DNA of 64,000 bases from Solirubrobacteraceae bacterium (GTDB taxonomy: Bacteria; Actinomycetota; Thermoleophilia; Solirubrobacterales; Solirubrobacteraceae): the NCBI GenBank assembly GCA_025451035.1, contig JANWLE010000063.1:1-64000 (forward strand), written 5' to 3'. The translations under genes and the position numbers were made by a program. Positions 34,782-43,526 of this stretch are shown here, piece after piece (positions within the stretch are counted from its first letter, which is position 1; every line of letters begins with the position of its first letter). The notes under the pieces were generated by a model. That model had not been told where the DNA came from, ran no database searches, and saw only the letters and a list, made by a program, of their open reading frames with translations.

Positions 34782-36989
34782 TCAGCCTTTGGGAGGGCCC
34801 GCCCCTGCGGTTTCGCCAGCCCCACTGCCCCCGCTGGGAGTGCTTTCTGGGGCTTGCCCGGAGGGGGCTTCGTGCGTGGGTTCAGGGGATTTTTCGTGGC
34901 TTGGATGATGGGTCTGTTCGCCCCCGGCTGGTTCCGGCGCTTCGGTAGCTTCTTTTTTTTCGGCGTGGCGTGCGTGATGTGGATGCTTGCCCTTTTTCGT
35001 TTCAGACTTTTCTTCCTGGCTGCTTTCCTGCGCGGCGGCGCCCGTGCTCGCGTATTTGCCGAAGAACGGCTGATACGAGATTGGTTCGGTTGGCGACGGG
35101 AACGACAGGCATTTTTCCCCTTCGGTAACCGCAGCCATGTAGTCATGCCAAATTTCGGCCGGCAGGTAGCCGCCCTGTTGCGGCTCGCCGTGCACGTCGG
35201 TCATCGAAACGCGCTTGTTCGGGTAACCCATCCACACTACCGTCGAATAGTTGGGGGTGTAGCCGTCTAGCCACGCGTCGATCAATTCGCTGGTCGTCCC
35301 CGTCTTGGCAGCCGTGGGACAGTTGATCGCCGAGCGGCCCGCGGTGCCCGACAGGACGTTTTCGTGAAGGATGCTGGTCTCCTCGGAGGTGATGCCGTCA
35401 GCCAGCACCTTCACGCGCTGCGGCTTGCCCCAACTGGAGTCCACTCGACCGCTGGGAAAAATGACCTTTGTGATCGCGATCGGCTTGTTGCGCCAGCCGC
35501 CGTCGGCGAGTGTCGCGTACACATCGGCCATTTCCAGCGGCGTCACGCCGAGGGTCAGTCCGCCTAGCGCCTCCGCGGGGTAGCTGCTCAGGTGGGTGGT
35601 TACGCCCAGCTTGTAGGCCATTTGGGTGATCGACTGCTCGCCGAGGTCCGCGGCGAGCTGCGCATAGACGGTGTTGTCTGAGGCGAGCGTCGCCTGGACG
35701 AGGTTTATCGACTTGTTCAGGGATGTTTTCTCGAACGTTTCCACGGGCACATTCCACCCCGGGAGCTGCCCGACGGCGATCGTGTGCGAGACGTAGAAGG
35801 TGGAGTTCGGGTCGACGCCGCGTGAGAGCGCGTCGGCGAGGTCGATCGCCTTGAAAGTCGAGCCGGGCTGGCGGTGGCCGTCCGCCGCGAGGTTGTACTG
35901 AGACTGGTTGTAGTTCTCCGACTCGGCCATCGCCTCGATGTAGCCGTTGGCCGGGTTGATCGTCACGATCGCGGCCGCCGGATCTTCGGGCTGGTTGAGG
36001 ATATTCGCGATCGCGTTGCGTGCCTTGCGCTGCATGCTCAGATTGACCGTCGTGTAGACCTTCAACCCACCCTGCTCGACGGTCGCCTTGCCGTAGCGGT
36101 GAACGAGCTGTTCGCGCACGTATTCGAAAAAGAAATCCTCGCGTCTCTGTGCGTAGTAGTCGCCGTGGTGGACCTCGAGCGGTGCATGCTCGGCTGTTGC
36201 TGCCTGGTCCTTGGTGATGTAGTGCAGTTCTGCCATCTTTCCCAGCACCTCGTTACGACGGGCGCGTGCCGCGTCGGGATACAGGAAAGGGTTGTATTGC
36301 GAGGGCGCCTGCGGCAGGCCGGCGAGCAGGGCCGCCTGCTGCAAATTCAGCGCCGACGCGGGCTTGTTGAAGAAAATGCGGGAGGCCGCCTGCACGCCGA
36401 TCGCGGTCTGACCGTTGACGGTGCCATAGGGGACACTGTTGAGGTATTCGGTGAGGATCGAGCCCTTGCTGTGTTCTTTGTCGTACTCGAGCGCGAACTT
36501 GGCCTCCAAGATCTTCTGTTTGATCGACTTCGTGTCGCTGCCGAGGTAGAGGTTGCGCACGAGTTGCATCGTGATGGTCGATCCACCCTGTAGCGCTTGG
36601 CCGCGGGTCAGGTCCTTTACGGCCGACCGGAAGACCGCGGTCAGATCGATACCGTCGTTTTTATAGAAGCGCTGATCCTCGATCGCGACAGTCGCCTCAC
36701 GCAGGTCTGGGACCATCTGCGACCCCGTGATCGGCGTGCGCAGCTGGTCGGATTGGATGAAGCCGAGACGTTCACCGTCGGCGGCGAACACTTGCGAGAC
36801 GGCGCCGCTGACGATCGGGTGAAGAGAGGCCAGGCTTGGCGCGGACTGCGTGATCGACAAGACGTACGCGACCACGCTGATGACGGCGATCACTCCCGCA
36901 GTCGTGACCACGCCGAGGGCGACGAAAAGGATTCGGGTCGGGCCACCGTGGCTGTGACGGCGCCGACGTTGTCTTGCCTGTCGGGACAT
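34782..36989 (-). CDS. class A penicillin-binding protein (bifunctional transglycosylase/transpeptidase)
   Basis: 735 residues. One N-terminal membrane anchor (about residues 20-45), then the GT51 domain with EDQRFYKNDGID (catalytic Glu) and GGSTITMQLVRN, then the transpeptidase domain with PGSTFK (Ser nucleophile), SDN and KTGTTS. The last about 90 residues are a disordered Glu/His/Pro/Ser tail rich in KKGKHPHHARH-type basic clusters, longer than usual. It polymerises and cross-links peptidoglycan outside the membrane. Divergent from the GT-C gene. Confidence 0.95.
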   Translation of the reverse strand: MSRQARQRRRRHSHGGPTRILFVALGVVTTAGVIAVISVVAYVLSITQSAPSLASLHPIVSGAVSQVFAADGERLGFIQSDQLRTPITGSQMVPDLREATVAIEDQRFYKNDGIDLTAVFRSAVKDLTRGQALQGGSTITMQLVRNLYLGSDTKSIKQKILEAKFALEYDKEHSKGSILTEYLNSVPYGTVNGQTAIGVQAASRIFFNKPASALNLQQAALLAGLPQAPSQYNPFLYPDAARARRNEVLGKMAELHYITKDQAATAEHAPLEVHHGDYYAQRREDFFFEYVREQLVHRYGKATVEQGGLKVYTTVNLSMQRKARNAIANILNQPEDPAAAIVTINPANGYIEAMAESENYNQSQYNLAADGHRQPGSTFKAIDLADALSRGVDPNSTFYVSHTIAVGQLPGWNVPVETFEKTSLNKSINLVQATLASDNTVYAQLAADLGEQSITQMAYKLGVTTHLSSYPAEALGGLTLGVTPLEMADVYATLADGGWRNKPIAITKVIFPSGRVDSSWGKPQRVKVLADGITSEETSILHENVLSGTAGRSAINCPTAAKTGTTSELIDAWLDGYTPNYSTVVWMGYPNKRVSMTDVHGEPQQGGYLPAEIWHDYMAAVTEGEKCLSFPSPTEPISYQPFFGKYASTGAAAQESSQEEKSETKKGKHPHHARHAEKKEATEAPEPAGGEQTHHPSHEKSPEPTHEAPSGQAPESTPSGGSGAGETAGAGPPKG

Positions 36990-37163
36990 CTAGCTAAGGG
37001 GAGCGCCGGTCAGGATGGCCTCGGAGCCGACTGCCCCGCGCGGATGAGGTTGATTCTCTCACAGTAGTAATCATTTGGCGTGGGCCGGCCGCCACCGGCC
37101 GATGCGTATTCCACCCGCTCAAGGTACTACCCGTCTTGAGTGTGATTTCCTGCTCCAGGGTTC

Positions 37164-37169
37164 TATAAA
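37164..37169 (+). promoter_or_regulatory. -10 box for the GT-C membrane protein gene
   Basis: TATAAA in an AT-rich island, 28 nt before the ATG at 37198. No clear -35 is seen at the standard spacing. The 208 bp divergent gap also has a GGCCGG/CCGGCC inverted repeat around 37083-37100. Confidence 0.45.
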
Positions 37170-37197
37170 GAGAAAAAGGGGATGGTGAGCGCACGAG

Positions 37198-38580
37198 ATG
37201 AACGCTGAAGGCACCCAGGCGCTGCTCGAGCCTGCGGCTGAGGCGATACCGGCGCGTCCCCTTCCCGTGCCGGAGCGTCCCTACCTTGAGCGGCTGCGCG
37301 CAGACAAGCTGCGGCTAGCGGCACTGCAGGACACCTTCAGGGCTTTCTGGGTATCGCGAGTGCTTGTGCTCGCCGCCGGCCTGGCCACAGTCCTGATGTT
37401 TGGCTCTGGGCCGACGCGGAGGGTGCTCAATCCTCCCGGTGTGCTGCGCGGGCTGGGCGGCATCGGGGACCTCTTGGCGGCGCCCGTGGCGCGTTGGGAC
37501 TCGGCGTGGTATCTCGTCATAGCCCACTACGGGTATCGCCCCGACCTGGGTGTTTTCACAGCGCCGCGGACAGCCTTCTTCCCGCTCTATCCACTCGGCC
37601 TGAGGGGTATCTCGGACCTGGGTGTGCCGCCGGTGCTCGCGGGAGTGCTGATATCGCTCGGCGCGCTTGCGGCTGCGCTCTACGGCGTGCACCGGTTGAC
37701 GACGCTCGAGTTCGGCGGCGGAGCCGGGCGAGAGGCGGCCCGCCTGGCCGTGCTGCTGCTGGCGCTCTCGCCGATGGCGTTCTTCTTCTCGGCGGTGTAC
37801 TCGGAGTCGCTGTATCTGGCGCTGTCGGTAGCCGTGTTCTGGTGCGCGCGCAATGGCCGCTGGACGCTGGCCTGCTTGACTGGCGCGCTGGCGACGACGA
37901 CGCGTAGCGCAGGCGTGCTGCTCGCAGTCCCGATCCTCTACCTCTACCTGTACGGGCCGCGCGAGGATTGTGCCCCCACCCGGGTGCGCACAAGGTGGTG
38001 GCATCCACGCTACTGCCTGAGCGCGGACGTGGCATGGCTGGCGCTGCTGCCGCTAGGGCTTGCCCTCTACATGGGCTACCTGGGCTTCTCCGGGGAGAGC
38101 CCTCTCGCCCCATTCCACGTGCAGGAAGTATGGGGGCGACATTTCGCCGGTCCCTTCGGCGGCGCCGTGGACGGTGCCCGCGCCGCCTTCGACGGGGTGC
38201 GCCAGCTTCTGTTCGCCCAGCACGGGCGCGTCTATTTCGCCGAGACCGTCGGCGACCCGACCGTCGCGGCGTCGCACAACGTGGTGTCGGGGGCGTTCCT
38301 GCTCGCCGCGACCGTGATGCTCATAGGGGTCCTGCGGCGACTTCCACGCGCCTACGGCCTGTATGTGCTGGCTGCGCTGGCGCTACCGTTGTCTTATCCG
38401 GTGTCGGCGCAGCCGCTGATGTCGCTACCTCGCTTCGTGGTCGTCCTGTTCCCGCTGCCAATGTGGCTCGCGCTATGGCTGAGTGAGCATCCACGCCTGC
38501 GGCTGCCCACGCTGATGCTAAGCGCGTCGCTGATGATGGTGTTCCTCGGTCAATTCGCAACCTGGCACTGGGTGGCGTAG
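37198..38580 (+). CDS. GT-C mannosyltransferase-like membrane protein (PIG-V-like)
   Basis: 460 residues with about 10 membrane segments. ARWDSAWYLVIAHYGY and TAFFPLYPLGLRG match the WDsxWY and FFPxYP motifs of the PIG-V/actinobacterial GT-C family, with the Asp after the first helix as the likely catalytic acid. Such enzymes use polyprenol-phosphate mannose to modify lipids or proteins outside the membrane. Acceptor unknown. Confidence 0.82.
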   Translation: MNAEGTQALLEPAAEAIPARPLPVPERPYLERLRADKLRLAALQDTFRAFWVSRVLVLAAGLATVLMFGSGPTRRVLNPPGVLRGLGGIGDLLAAPVARWDSAWYLVIAHYGYRPDLGVFTAPRTAFFPLYPLGLRGISDLGVPPVLAGVLISLGALAAALYGVHRLTTLEFGGGAGREAARLAVLLLALSPMAFFFSAVYSESLYLALSVAVFWCARNGRWTLACLTGALATTTRSAGVLLAVPILYLYLYGPREDCAPTRVRTRWWHPRYCLSADVAWLALLPLGLALYMGYLGFSGESPLAPFHVQEVWGRHFAGPFGGAVDGARAAFDGVRQLLFAQHGRVYFAETVGDPTVAASHNVVSGAFLLAATVMLIGVLRRLPRAYGLYVLAALALPLSYPVSAQPLMSLPRFVVVLFPLPMWLALWLSEHPRLRLPTLMLSASLMMVFLGQFATWHWVA

Positions 38581-38586
38581 CGGGAC

Positions 38587-39264
38587 ATGCGCGCTGTCCT
38601 TTTGGACGGGCTCGGGACGCTACTCGAGCTACTCGCGCCCTGGCACTCGCTAGAGGAGCGTATGCTCGCCGCTGGGCTTGAGATATCCAGCGAGCAGGCG
38701 CGGCGAGCGTTCGCTGCCGAGATCGACTACTACCAGGACCACCACCTCGAGGGGACAGACGAGAACTCGCTCGCGGATCTACGCGCCCGCTGTGCCAGCG
38801 TGCTCCACGGCGCGCTGCCTGCGAGCTTGCGCGACGCGCTCTCGTCGCAGGATGCACGTAGGCTGCTACTGGACTGCCTGCGTTTCAGTCCCTACCCGGA
38901 GGTCCCGGCCGCGCTTTTGCGGCTGCGCCTCCGCGGGCGCAGACTGATCGTCGTCAGCAACTGGGATATCTCGCTGCACGAGGTCGTGCGCAACGCTGGC
39001 CTCAGTGATCTCCTCGACGGCGTCGTGAGCTCGGCTGAGGTCGGCCAGGCCAAGCCCGCGGGCGCCGTCTTCAAGCGCGCACTCGCCCTGGCTGGCGTGA
39101 CACCGGCACAAGCGGTGCATGTCGGCGACTCGCTCGTCAACGACGTTCAGGGGGCTCTCTCGGTGGGCGTGGCACCCATCCTGCTGTGCCGCTCGAGCGG
39201 CGCTCCACGGCAGGTGCCTGCGGGGGTGCCGGTGATCAGCTCGCTCACGCAGCTAGACGCCTGA
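38587..39264 (+). CDS. HAD-superfamily hydrolase-like protein, atypical motif I
   Basis: 225 residues with a helical cap (about 15-95) and a Rossmann core. Motif I reads LLDGLGTLL: the nucleophile D7 is present, but the usual second Asp (D+2) is Leu9. Motif II is VVSNWDISL, the motif III Lys is in GQAKPAG, and motif IV is VGDSLVNDVQGA. Loss of the general acid/base Asp occurs in some REG-2-like HADs and weakens or changes phosphatase activity. It starts 6 nt after the GT-C gene. Confidence 0.85.
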   Translation: MRAVLLDGLGTLLELLAPWHSLEERMLAAGLEISSEQARRAFAAEIDYYQDHHLEGTDENSLADLRARCASVLHGALPASLRDALSSQDARRLLLDCLRFSPYPEVPAALLRLRLRGRRLIVVSNWDISLHEVVRNAGLSDLLDGVVSSAEVGQAKPAGAVFKRALALAGVTPAQAVHVGDSLVNDVQGALSVGVAPILLCRSSGAPRQVPAGVPVISSLTQLDA

Positions 39265-39265
39265 G

Positions 39266-39271
39266 TAAGCT
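39266..39271 (+). promoter_or_regulatory. -10 box of a possible leaderless promoter (CPBP protease)
   Basis: TAAGCT ends 6 nt before the GTG at 39278; the gap CGAAAC has no ribosome-binding site. It overlaps the end of the HAD gene region. Confidence 0.4.
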
Positions 39272-39277
39272 CGAAAC

Positions 39278-40141
39278 GTGGAGCTCGCACCGACATCCCC
39301 CGCGCCACCCGCGCTGGCCGGCAATGATTGGCCCGCGTGGACGGCTCCGGTGGCGCTGGTCGCGGCGTTCGTGTTGAGCGCCGTCGGTGCGGCGGCGGTC
39401 GACATTCCCGCCGCGATCCTCGGCGCGAACATCACCACCTCGAAACTTCCGCCGGGCCTGGTGTTGGCGGACACGGTCGTGCAGGATCTCGCGTTCGTCG
39501 CCGCTGCCGTGCTGTGCGCGCGGTTCGGAGCGCGTGCCGTACACGCCTGGCAATTCGGGCTGCGGCCCACGCGGCTCAGTTGGCGGCGGGCAGCGCTCGC
39601 GGTGCCGGGAGTGTACGTGGCCTTCCTCCTGTTCGCCCTCGTCTGGTCGGCGGCGGTGGGCTCCTCGACCGAGCAGAACCTGCTGGAAGACCTCGGCACC
39701 AACGAAACGACGCTGCTGCTGATCATGAGCGCCCTCTTGACAACGGTGATCGCGCCCATCTGCGAGGAGCTGCTGTTTCGCGGCTACATCTTCGCGGCGC
39801 TGTCCAAATGGAAGGGCTGGCTGGTGGGGGCGGTGCTGACGGGCGTGCTGTTCGGAGCAGTCCACGCGACCTCCTCGCCCGCGGTGGACCTGGTGCCGCT
39901 AGCCGTGCTCGGCTTCTTGCTATGCGTCCTCTACCGCCAGACCGGCTCGCTGTACCCGTGCATAGCTGCGCATGCCCTCAACAACTCGATCGCCTTCGGG
40001 GTGATGGAGCACTGGGATTGGCAGCTAGCGGTGCTTATCCTCGCCGCCCTATCGACGATCGCCTCGCTTGCCGTCTTGCTGGCGAGAGTCGGAGTGATAT
40101 CGGTGGTGTCTACGGAGGAGATCATCCCCTCGGGCTCTTAA
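39278..40141 (+). CDS. CPBP-family intramembrane glutamic protease (Rce1/Abi-like)
   Basis: 287 residues with about eight membrane helices. The conserved motifs are ICEELLFRGY (E163/E164 with Arg), LFGAVHATSS (H196) and AAHALNNSIAF (H232, N236), the full CPBP catalytic set. Members process prenylated proteins, bacteriocins or membrane regulators; the substrate here is unknown. The GTG start follows a -10 box by 6 nt, so it may be leaderless. Confidence 0.9.
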   Translation: MELAPTSPAPPALAGNDWPAWTAPVALVAAFVLSAVGAAAVDIPAAILGANITTSKLPPGLVLADTVVQDLAFVAAAVLCARFGARAVHAWQFGLRPTRLSWRRAALAVPGVYVAFLLFALVWSAAVGSSTEQNLLEDLGTNETTLLLIMSALLTTVIAPICEELLFRGYIFAALSKWKGWLVGAVLTGVLFGAVHATSSPAVDLVPLAVLGFLLCVLYRQTGSLYPCIAAHALNNSIAFGVMEHWDWQLAVLILAALSTIASLAVLLARVGVISVVSTEEIIPSGS

Positions 40142-40144
40142 GAT
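40139..40144 (+). promoter_or_regulatory. -10 box of a possible leaderless promoter (L,D-transpeptidase)
   Basis: TAAGAT overlaps the CPBP stop codon and ends 7 nt before the GTG at 40152. No ribosome-binding site is present in CACTCCC. Confidence 0.4.
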
Positions 40145-40151
40145 CACTCCC

Positions 40152-41069
40152 GTGGTAGCCCAAGCACCCCCAGCTCCCCCCGCTCCCACGGTCCAGCTCC
40201 CCCCGCCGAGCGCGGCGATGGCCGTGCGCCAGACGCACGGCCGCCACCCCTACGCAGTCGTGGGAGAGCGTGTCCTGATCATCGGCAGCGTGTCCACGTA
40301 CGCCCCGGGGCAGAGAATGCTCGTGACCTTCTACCAGGATGGGCACAGGGTCTTCGCGCGGAGCGTGCCGCTCGCCGCGGCGCACGGCGGCGGTCGCTTT
40401 CGCGCCGGCTACAGCAGCCGACGATCGGGCTTGCTCGAGGTGAAGGCCGAACACACAGCCACAGCCCAGTTGCCGGCCTTTGCCGCCCAACCGTTGAAGC
40501 TGCGCTTCTTTGGCGCGAACCTCAGCGAGGGTGCGCATGGCCCGGCGGTGTGGGCGCTGCAGTATGGACTGGCGGCACTGCATTACGAGGTGCCCTTCAG
40601 CGGCTACTACGACGAAGCGACCGTGCGGGCGGTGATCGCCTACCGCAAGGTCACAGGCCAAGCCCGCGTCGGCTCGACGAGCTCACGCATCTTCGGCATG
40701 CTGCAGCGCCGCGCGGGCGGCTTTCGCGTCCGCTATCCGGGTGACGGCAACCACGTCGAGGCGGACTTGGCCAAGCAGGTGCTGGTGGAGGTGGAACCGC
40801 ACGGGAAGGTCAGGCGCGTCTACACGATGAGCTCTGGTAAGCCGTCCACGCCGACTGTCCTCGGCCGCTTCAGGGTGTATGAAAAGACGTCGGGCACGAA
40901 CGCCGAGGGCATGGTCGACTCCAACTATTTTCTTCGCGGCTACGCCATTCACGGCTACGCCGAAGTGCCGACATATGCGGCAAGCCACGGCTGTTTGCGC
41001 ATCCCGATCCCAGACGCGCCGACGGTGTACGCGTGGGTAAAGGTCGGCTATGCGGTGGACGTCTACTAG
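40152..41069 (+). CDS. L,D-transpeptidase (YkuD domain) with peptidoglycan-binding-like domain
   Basis: 305 residues. A Pro-rich start, a beta-rich domain (about 40-120), a peptidoglycan_binding_1-like helical module (LSEGAHGPAVWALQYGLAAL) and a C-terminal YkuD domain with IHGYAEVPTYAASHGCLRI, whose catalytic Cys is C281. It forms 3-3 cross-links or attaches proteins to the wall, and must act outside the membrane, yet no signal peptide is seen from this GTG. Export may use an unrecognised signal, or the true start may differ. Confidence 0.87.
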   Translation: MVAQAPPAPPAPTVQLPPPSAAMAVRQTHGRHPYAVVGERVLIIGSVSTYAPGQRMLVTFYQDGHRVFARSVPLAAAHGGGRFRAGYSSRRSGLLEVKAEHTATAQLPAFAAQPLKLRFFGANLSEGAHGPAVWALQYGLAALHYEVPFSGYYDEATVRAVIAYRKVTGQARVGSTSSRIFGMLQRRAGGFRVRYPGDGNHVEADLAKQVLVEVEPHGKVRRVYTMSSGKPSTPTVLGRFRVYEKTSGTNAEGMVDSNYFLRGYAIHGYAEVPTYAASHGCLRIPIPDAPTVYAWVKVGYAVDVY

Positions 41070-41413
41070 GTCTTGATGCTCAGCACGCGGGCGAGGAAGC
41101 CGAGCCCGAAGCCGTAGATCAGCAGCGCCAGCAGCGTGTCTGCGCCACGGATGATCCACTGGTTGGTGGTGCCCGAGGTGAAACCAGAGAACGGTGAAGT
41201 GAGTCGGCTCGACGCTTCGTCGATCGTCTTGTGCAAGGTGCTCTCGCGTTTCGCTGCCGGTACTTCGGTGCTCGCGTTCGGCGTCCCGCTGGCCAGTTCC
41301 TGCTGCTGTCCCTGGGAAGCGCTGCTGGTCTGACCCACGACGAAGATCACAAAAGAAGCGATCACGATCAGGCAGATCACGCGTGAGGTGATGCGGAGGA
41401 CATGGGAGATCAT
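41066..41413 (-). CDS. small two-helix membrane protein, unknown
   Basis: 115 residues: an N-terminal helix (VICLIVIASFVIFVV), a Gln/Ser/Thr-rich polar middle, then WIIRGADTLLALLIYGFGLGFLARVL as a second helix (given as a pattern). No family is recognised. It converges on the L,D-transpeptidase with a 4 bp overlap and is divergent from pyrE. Confidence 0.6.
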   Translation of the reverse strand: MISHVLRITSRVICLIVIASFVIFVVGQTSSASQGQQQELASGTPNASTEVPAAKRESTLHKTIDEASSRLTSPFSGFTSGTTNQWIIRGADTLLALLIYGFGLGFLARVLSIKT

Positions 41414-41509
41414 CGGTCGATCACAAATCTAGATCGGACCGAAACCGCCGGTAGATTAGAGGTGCGTGTATGGGACGTGGACATATGTAGGAAGCGTGGC
41501 GAGATCGAG

Positions 41510-41515
41510 TAATTT
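41510..41515 (+). promoter_or_regulatory. -10 box of a possible leaderless pyrE promoter
   Basis: TAATTT ends 8 nt before the pyrE ATG at 41524, with no ribosome-binding site between. Confidence 0.4.
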
Positions 41516-41523
41516 CGTTGCCC

Positions 41524-42129
41524 ATGAGTGACCCTTCGCTGTCGTTCCAAACAGCCCTACCCAAGTCGTCCAGCGCGGTCCTCGAGCGTGCCCGCTCGGT
41601 GCTGGTGGAGCAGCTTCGCGAACATGCGCTGGTGCTCGGCGAGGTTACGCTCACCAGCGGCGCCAAAGCCTCCTACTACGTCGACGCCAAGCGAGCGATC
41701 CTCAGGCCGGAGGGGTTTGCCGCGCTCGGCGAGCTCGTCGCCGCGCAGGCGCTGGCATGGGGCGCCAGTGCGGTCGGCGGGATGACGATGGGAGCAGACC
41801 CGGTCGCGTGCGCGGCGCTGGCCGGCGGTGCGCAGGTGAAGGTCTTCTTTGTGCGCAAGGAGGTCAAGCCGCACGGCTTGAGCAGACGCATCGAGGGACC
41901 GGTGCTGAGCGAGAACGACCGCTGCCTGGTTGTCGAGGACGTCGTCACCACGGGCGGCTCGACGATTGACGCGATCGCTGCGCTGAAGGAGGCTGGGCAT
42001 GAGATCTGCGGGGTGTTGAGCGTGCTCGACCGTCTTGCGGGCGCCGCGAACTCGATCGAAGCGGCGGCAGGCGCACCGTATCTGGCGCTGAGCACGATCG
42101 ACGACGTCTACCCGGATCGCCCCGTTTGA
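41524..42129 (+). CDS. pyrE: orotate phosphoribosyltransferase
   Basis: 201 residues. Makes OMP from orotate and PRPP in pyrimidine synthesis. LTSGAKASYYVDAKR is the orotate-binding N-terminal region, FFVRKEVKPHGLSRRIEG carries the catalytic-loop Lys residues, and CLVVEDVVTTGGSTIDAI is the PRPP-binding motif. A TTG lies two codons upstream of the chosen ATG. The stop overlaps the next gene's TTG start (TTGA). Confidence 0.95.
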   Translation: MSDPSLSFQTALPKSSSAVLERARSVLVEQLREHALVLGEVTLTSGAKASYYVDAKRAILRPEGFAALGELVAAQALAWGASAVGGMTMGADPVACAALAGGAQVKVFFVRKEVKPHGLSRRIEGPVLSENDRCLVVEDVVTTGGSTIDAIAALKEAGHEICGVLSVLDRLAGAANSIEAAAGAPYLALSTIDDVYPDRPV

Positions 42130-42626
42130 GCGCTCGTATATCCGAGGTCTCGGTGCGCGACGCGCGCGAGCAGGACATCCCCGTGTTGCTCGAGATGTTG
42201 ACCGAGTTCGCCGCCTACGAGCACCTCAGCGCCGAGCTACACGCGACAGCCGAAGGGCTCAGGCGTGGCCTGTTCGGCGAGGACGCGACAGCCGCGGCAT
42301 TGATCGCCGAACGGGAAGACCAGGTAGCTGGCTATGCGATCTACTTCGCGACGTTCTCGACGTTTCTAGCCAGCAGCGCCGTCTGGCTCGAGGATCTGTA
42401 TGTTCGCCCCGCCCATCGGCGGCACGGCGTTGGCCGCGGTCTGCTGGCTGCGGTCGCTGCGCAGCTCAGCCAGGGCGACGGCGGGCGACTCGAGTTCTCG
42501 GCGCTGGACTGGAACGGGCCCGCGCTCGCGTTCTACCGGGGGCTCGGCGCCGCGCCGCTGCGCGAGTGGGTGATCCATCGCGTGCAGGGCCAGGCGCTGA
42601 GCGATCTCGCTGCGAGCCCTCGGTAG
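42126..42626 (+). CDS. GNAT-family N-acetyltransferase (SSAT-like)
   Basis: 166 residues. VWLEDLYVRPAHRRHGVGRGLL is the acetyl-CoA-binding motif A (pattern), preceded by AGYAIYFATFSTF and followed by ALDWNGPALAFYRGLGA. This most resembles diamine/aminoacyl acetyltransferases. TTG start inside the pyrE stop indicates coupling. Substrate unknown. Confidence 0.88.
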   Translation: MSARISEVSVRDAREQDIPVLLEMLTEFAAYEHLSAELHATAEGLRRGLFGEDATAAALIAEREDQVAGYAIYFATFSTFLASSAVWLEDLYVRPAHRRHGVGRGLLAAVAAQLSQGDGGRLEFSALDWNGPALAFYRGLGAAPLREWVIHRVQGQALSDLAASPR

Positions 42627-42639
42627 CCTTCGTCGCCTA

Positions 42640-42711
42640 GCCCTCGTAGTCCAATGGATAAGACGGCCGCCTCCTAAGCGGCAAATCCAGGTTCGACTCC
42701 TGGCGGGGGCA
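42640..42711 (+). tRNA. tRNA-Arg (anticodon CCT)
   Basis: Acceptor GCCCTCG pairs with CGGGGGC (one T-G pair), anticodon arm GCCGC-CTCCTAA-GCGGC (CCT, reading AGG), T arm CCAGG-TTCGACT-CCTGG, discriminator A and no encoded CCA. The 163 bp after it hold no gene; a degraded copy of the tRNA 3' end appears near 42846-42868. Confidence 0.95.
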
Positions 42712-42874
42712 TCGGCCGGCCGTGAAGCCAGTTGCGCTATTTGTGGCGTCTACCGCCCGTGCGAGCGGGACAGGATAGGGTCGACACCCGGCCTGGCCAA
42801 TGCCTCCAAACGCGGCGCTAACACGCGGCAATCTCCCCAGGCCACGCTGGGCTCGAGTCCTGCCAGTGCGCCGC

Positions 42875-43516
42875 TCAGGCGTCCTGCTGACCCTGCTCCT
42901 GCGCCTCGTCCTCATACAGTGACTCCCGCGCCAGCTCCTGGCCTTTACCTGACCACAGCTTGATCTCGAGCAGATCGCCGCGGTAGTCATCGGGTGCGAT
43001 CAGCGTGAAGCGTTCGTCGAAGAGCTCGCATTGATCCACGGTCAGGTCCCCTAGCTCGGCGGTGGCGATCCTGCCACCGGGAAGGAGCGGCCTACCCCAC
43101 ACGAGCGTCATAGCAGCGAGTGCTCCCCCCGCCCCCCGCCAGCTGCCGATCACCTCGTCGCAGACATCCAGGCGCCACTGCGGGTTGCGCTCGGCCGTCT
43201 GCTCGGTGAAATCCACCTTCGTGGTGAAGCCGCTCGGCTCCGATCCGTCGCGCGCGGGAATGAAGCGCACGTAGCCGAACAACTCGTACCCGTCGGCGGT
43301 GATCGCCGTGGCCGGCACATAGGCATGTCCATGCCAGCTGCGCTCCGGGTAGAAGACGATTTCGCCCACCTCGCCGATGTCCACCCCGTCGGTGTTCAAG
43401 GTCTCACAAGCCGCCAAGAGCTCGCTGCGCAGACGCTCCTGCCAGCGCCCGTAAGGGACACCTTCCTGAGATGGCTCGGCCGCGAAGCGCGGCACCACGC
43501 GTGCTTGTGGCGGCAC
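42875..43516 (-). CDS. hypothetical protein downstream of dtd
   Basis: 213 residues from the GTG at 43516, 10 nt after the dtd stop. A soluble, acidic, beta-rich protein: WHGHAYVPATAITADGYELFGYV, VDFTEQTAERNPQWRLDVCD and WGRPLLPGGRIATAELGDL are distinctive stretches (patterns), and the end is Glu/Gln-rich. I recognise no family. The alternation of strands and the terminal acidic tail suggest a small-molecule-binding or regulatory fold, with no further support. Confidence 0.65.
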   Translation of the reverse strand: MPPQARVVPRFAAEPSQEGVPYGRWQERLRSELLAACETLNTDGVDIGEVGEIVFYPERSWHGHAYVPATAITADGYELFGYVRFIPARDGSEPSGFTTKVDFTEQTAERNPQWRLDVCDEVIGSWRGAGGALAAMTLVWGRPLLPGGRIATAELGDLTVDQCELFDERFTLIAPDDYRGDLLEIKLWSGKGQELARESLYEDEAQEQGQQDA

Positions 43517-43526
43517 AGAGTTGAGC

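Noticed and set aside
42637..42990. 117-residue minus-strand open frame ending in RQESNLDLPLRRRPSYPLDYEG-like sequence
   Set aside because: It is the antisense of tRNA-Arg, a well-known source of spurious proteins, and overlaps the real gene at 42875-43516.
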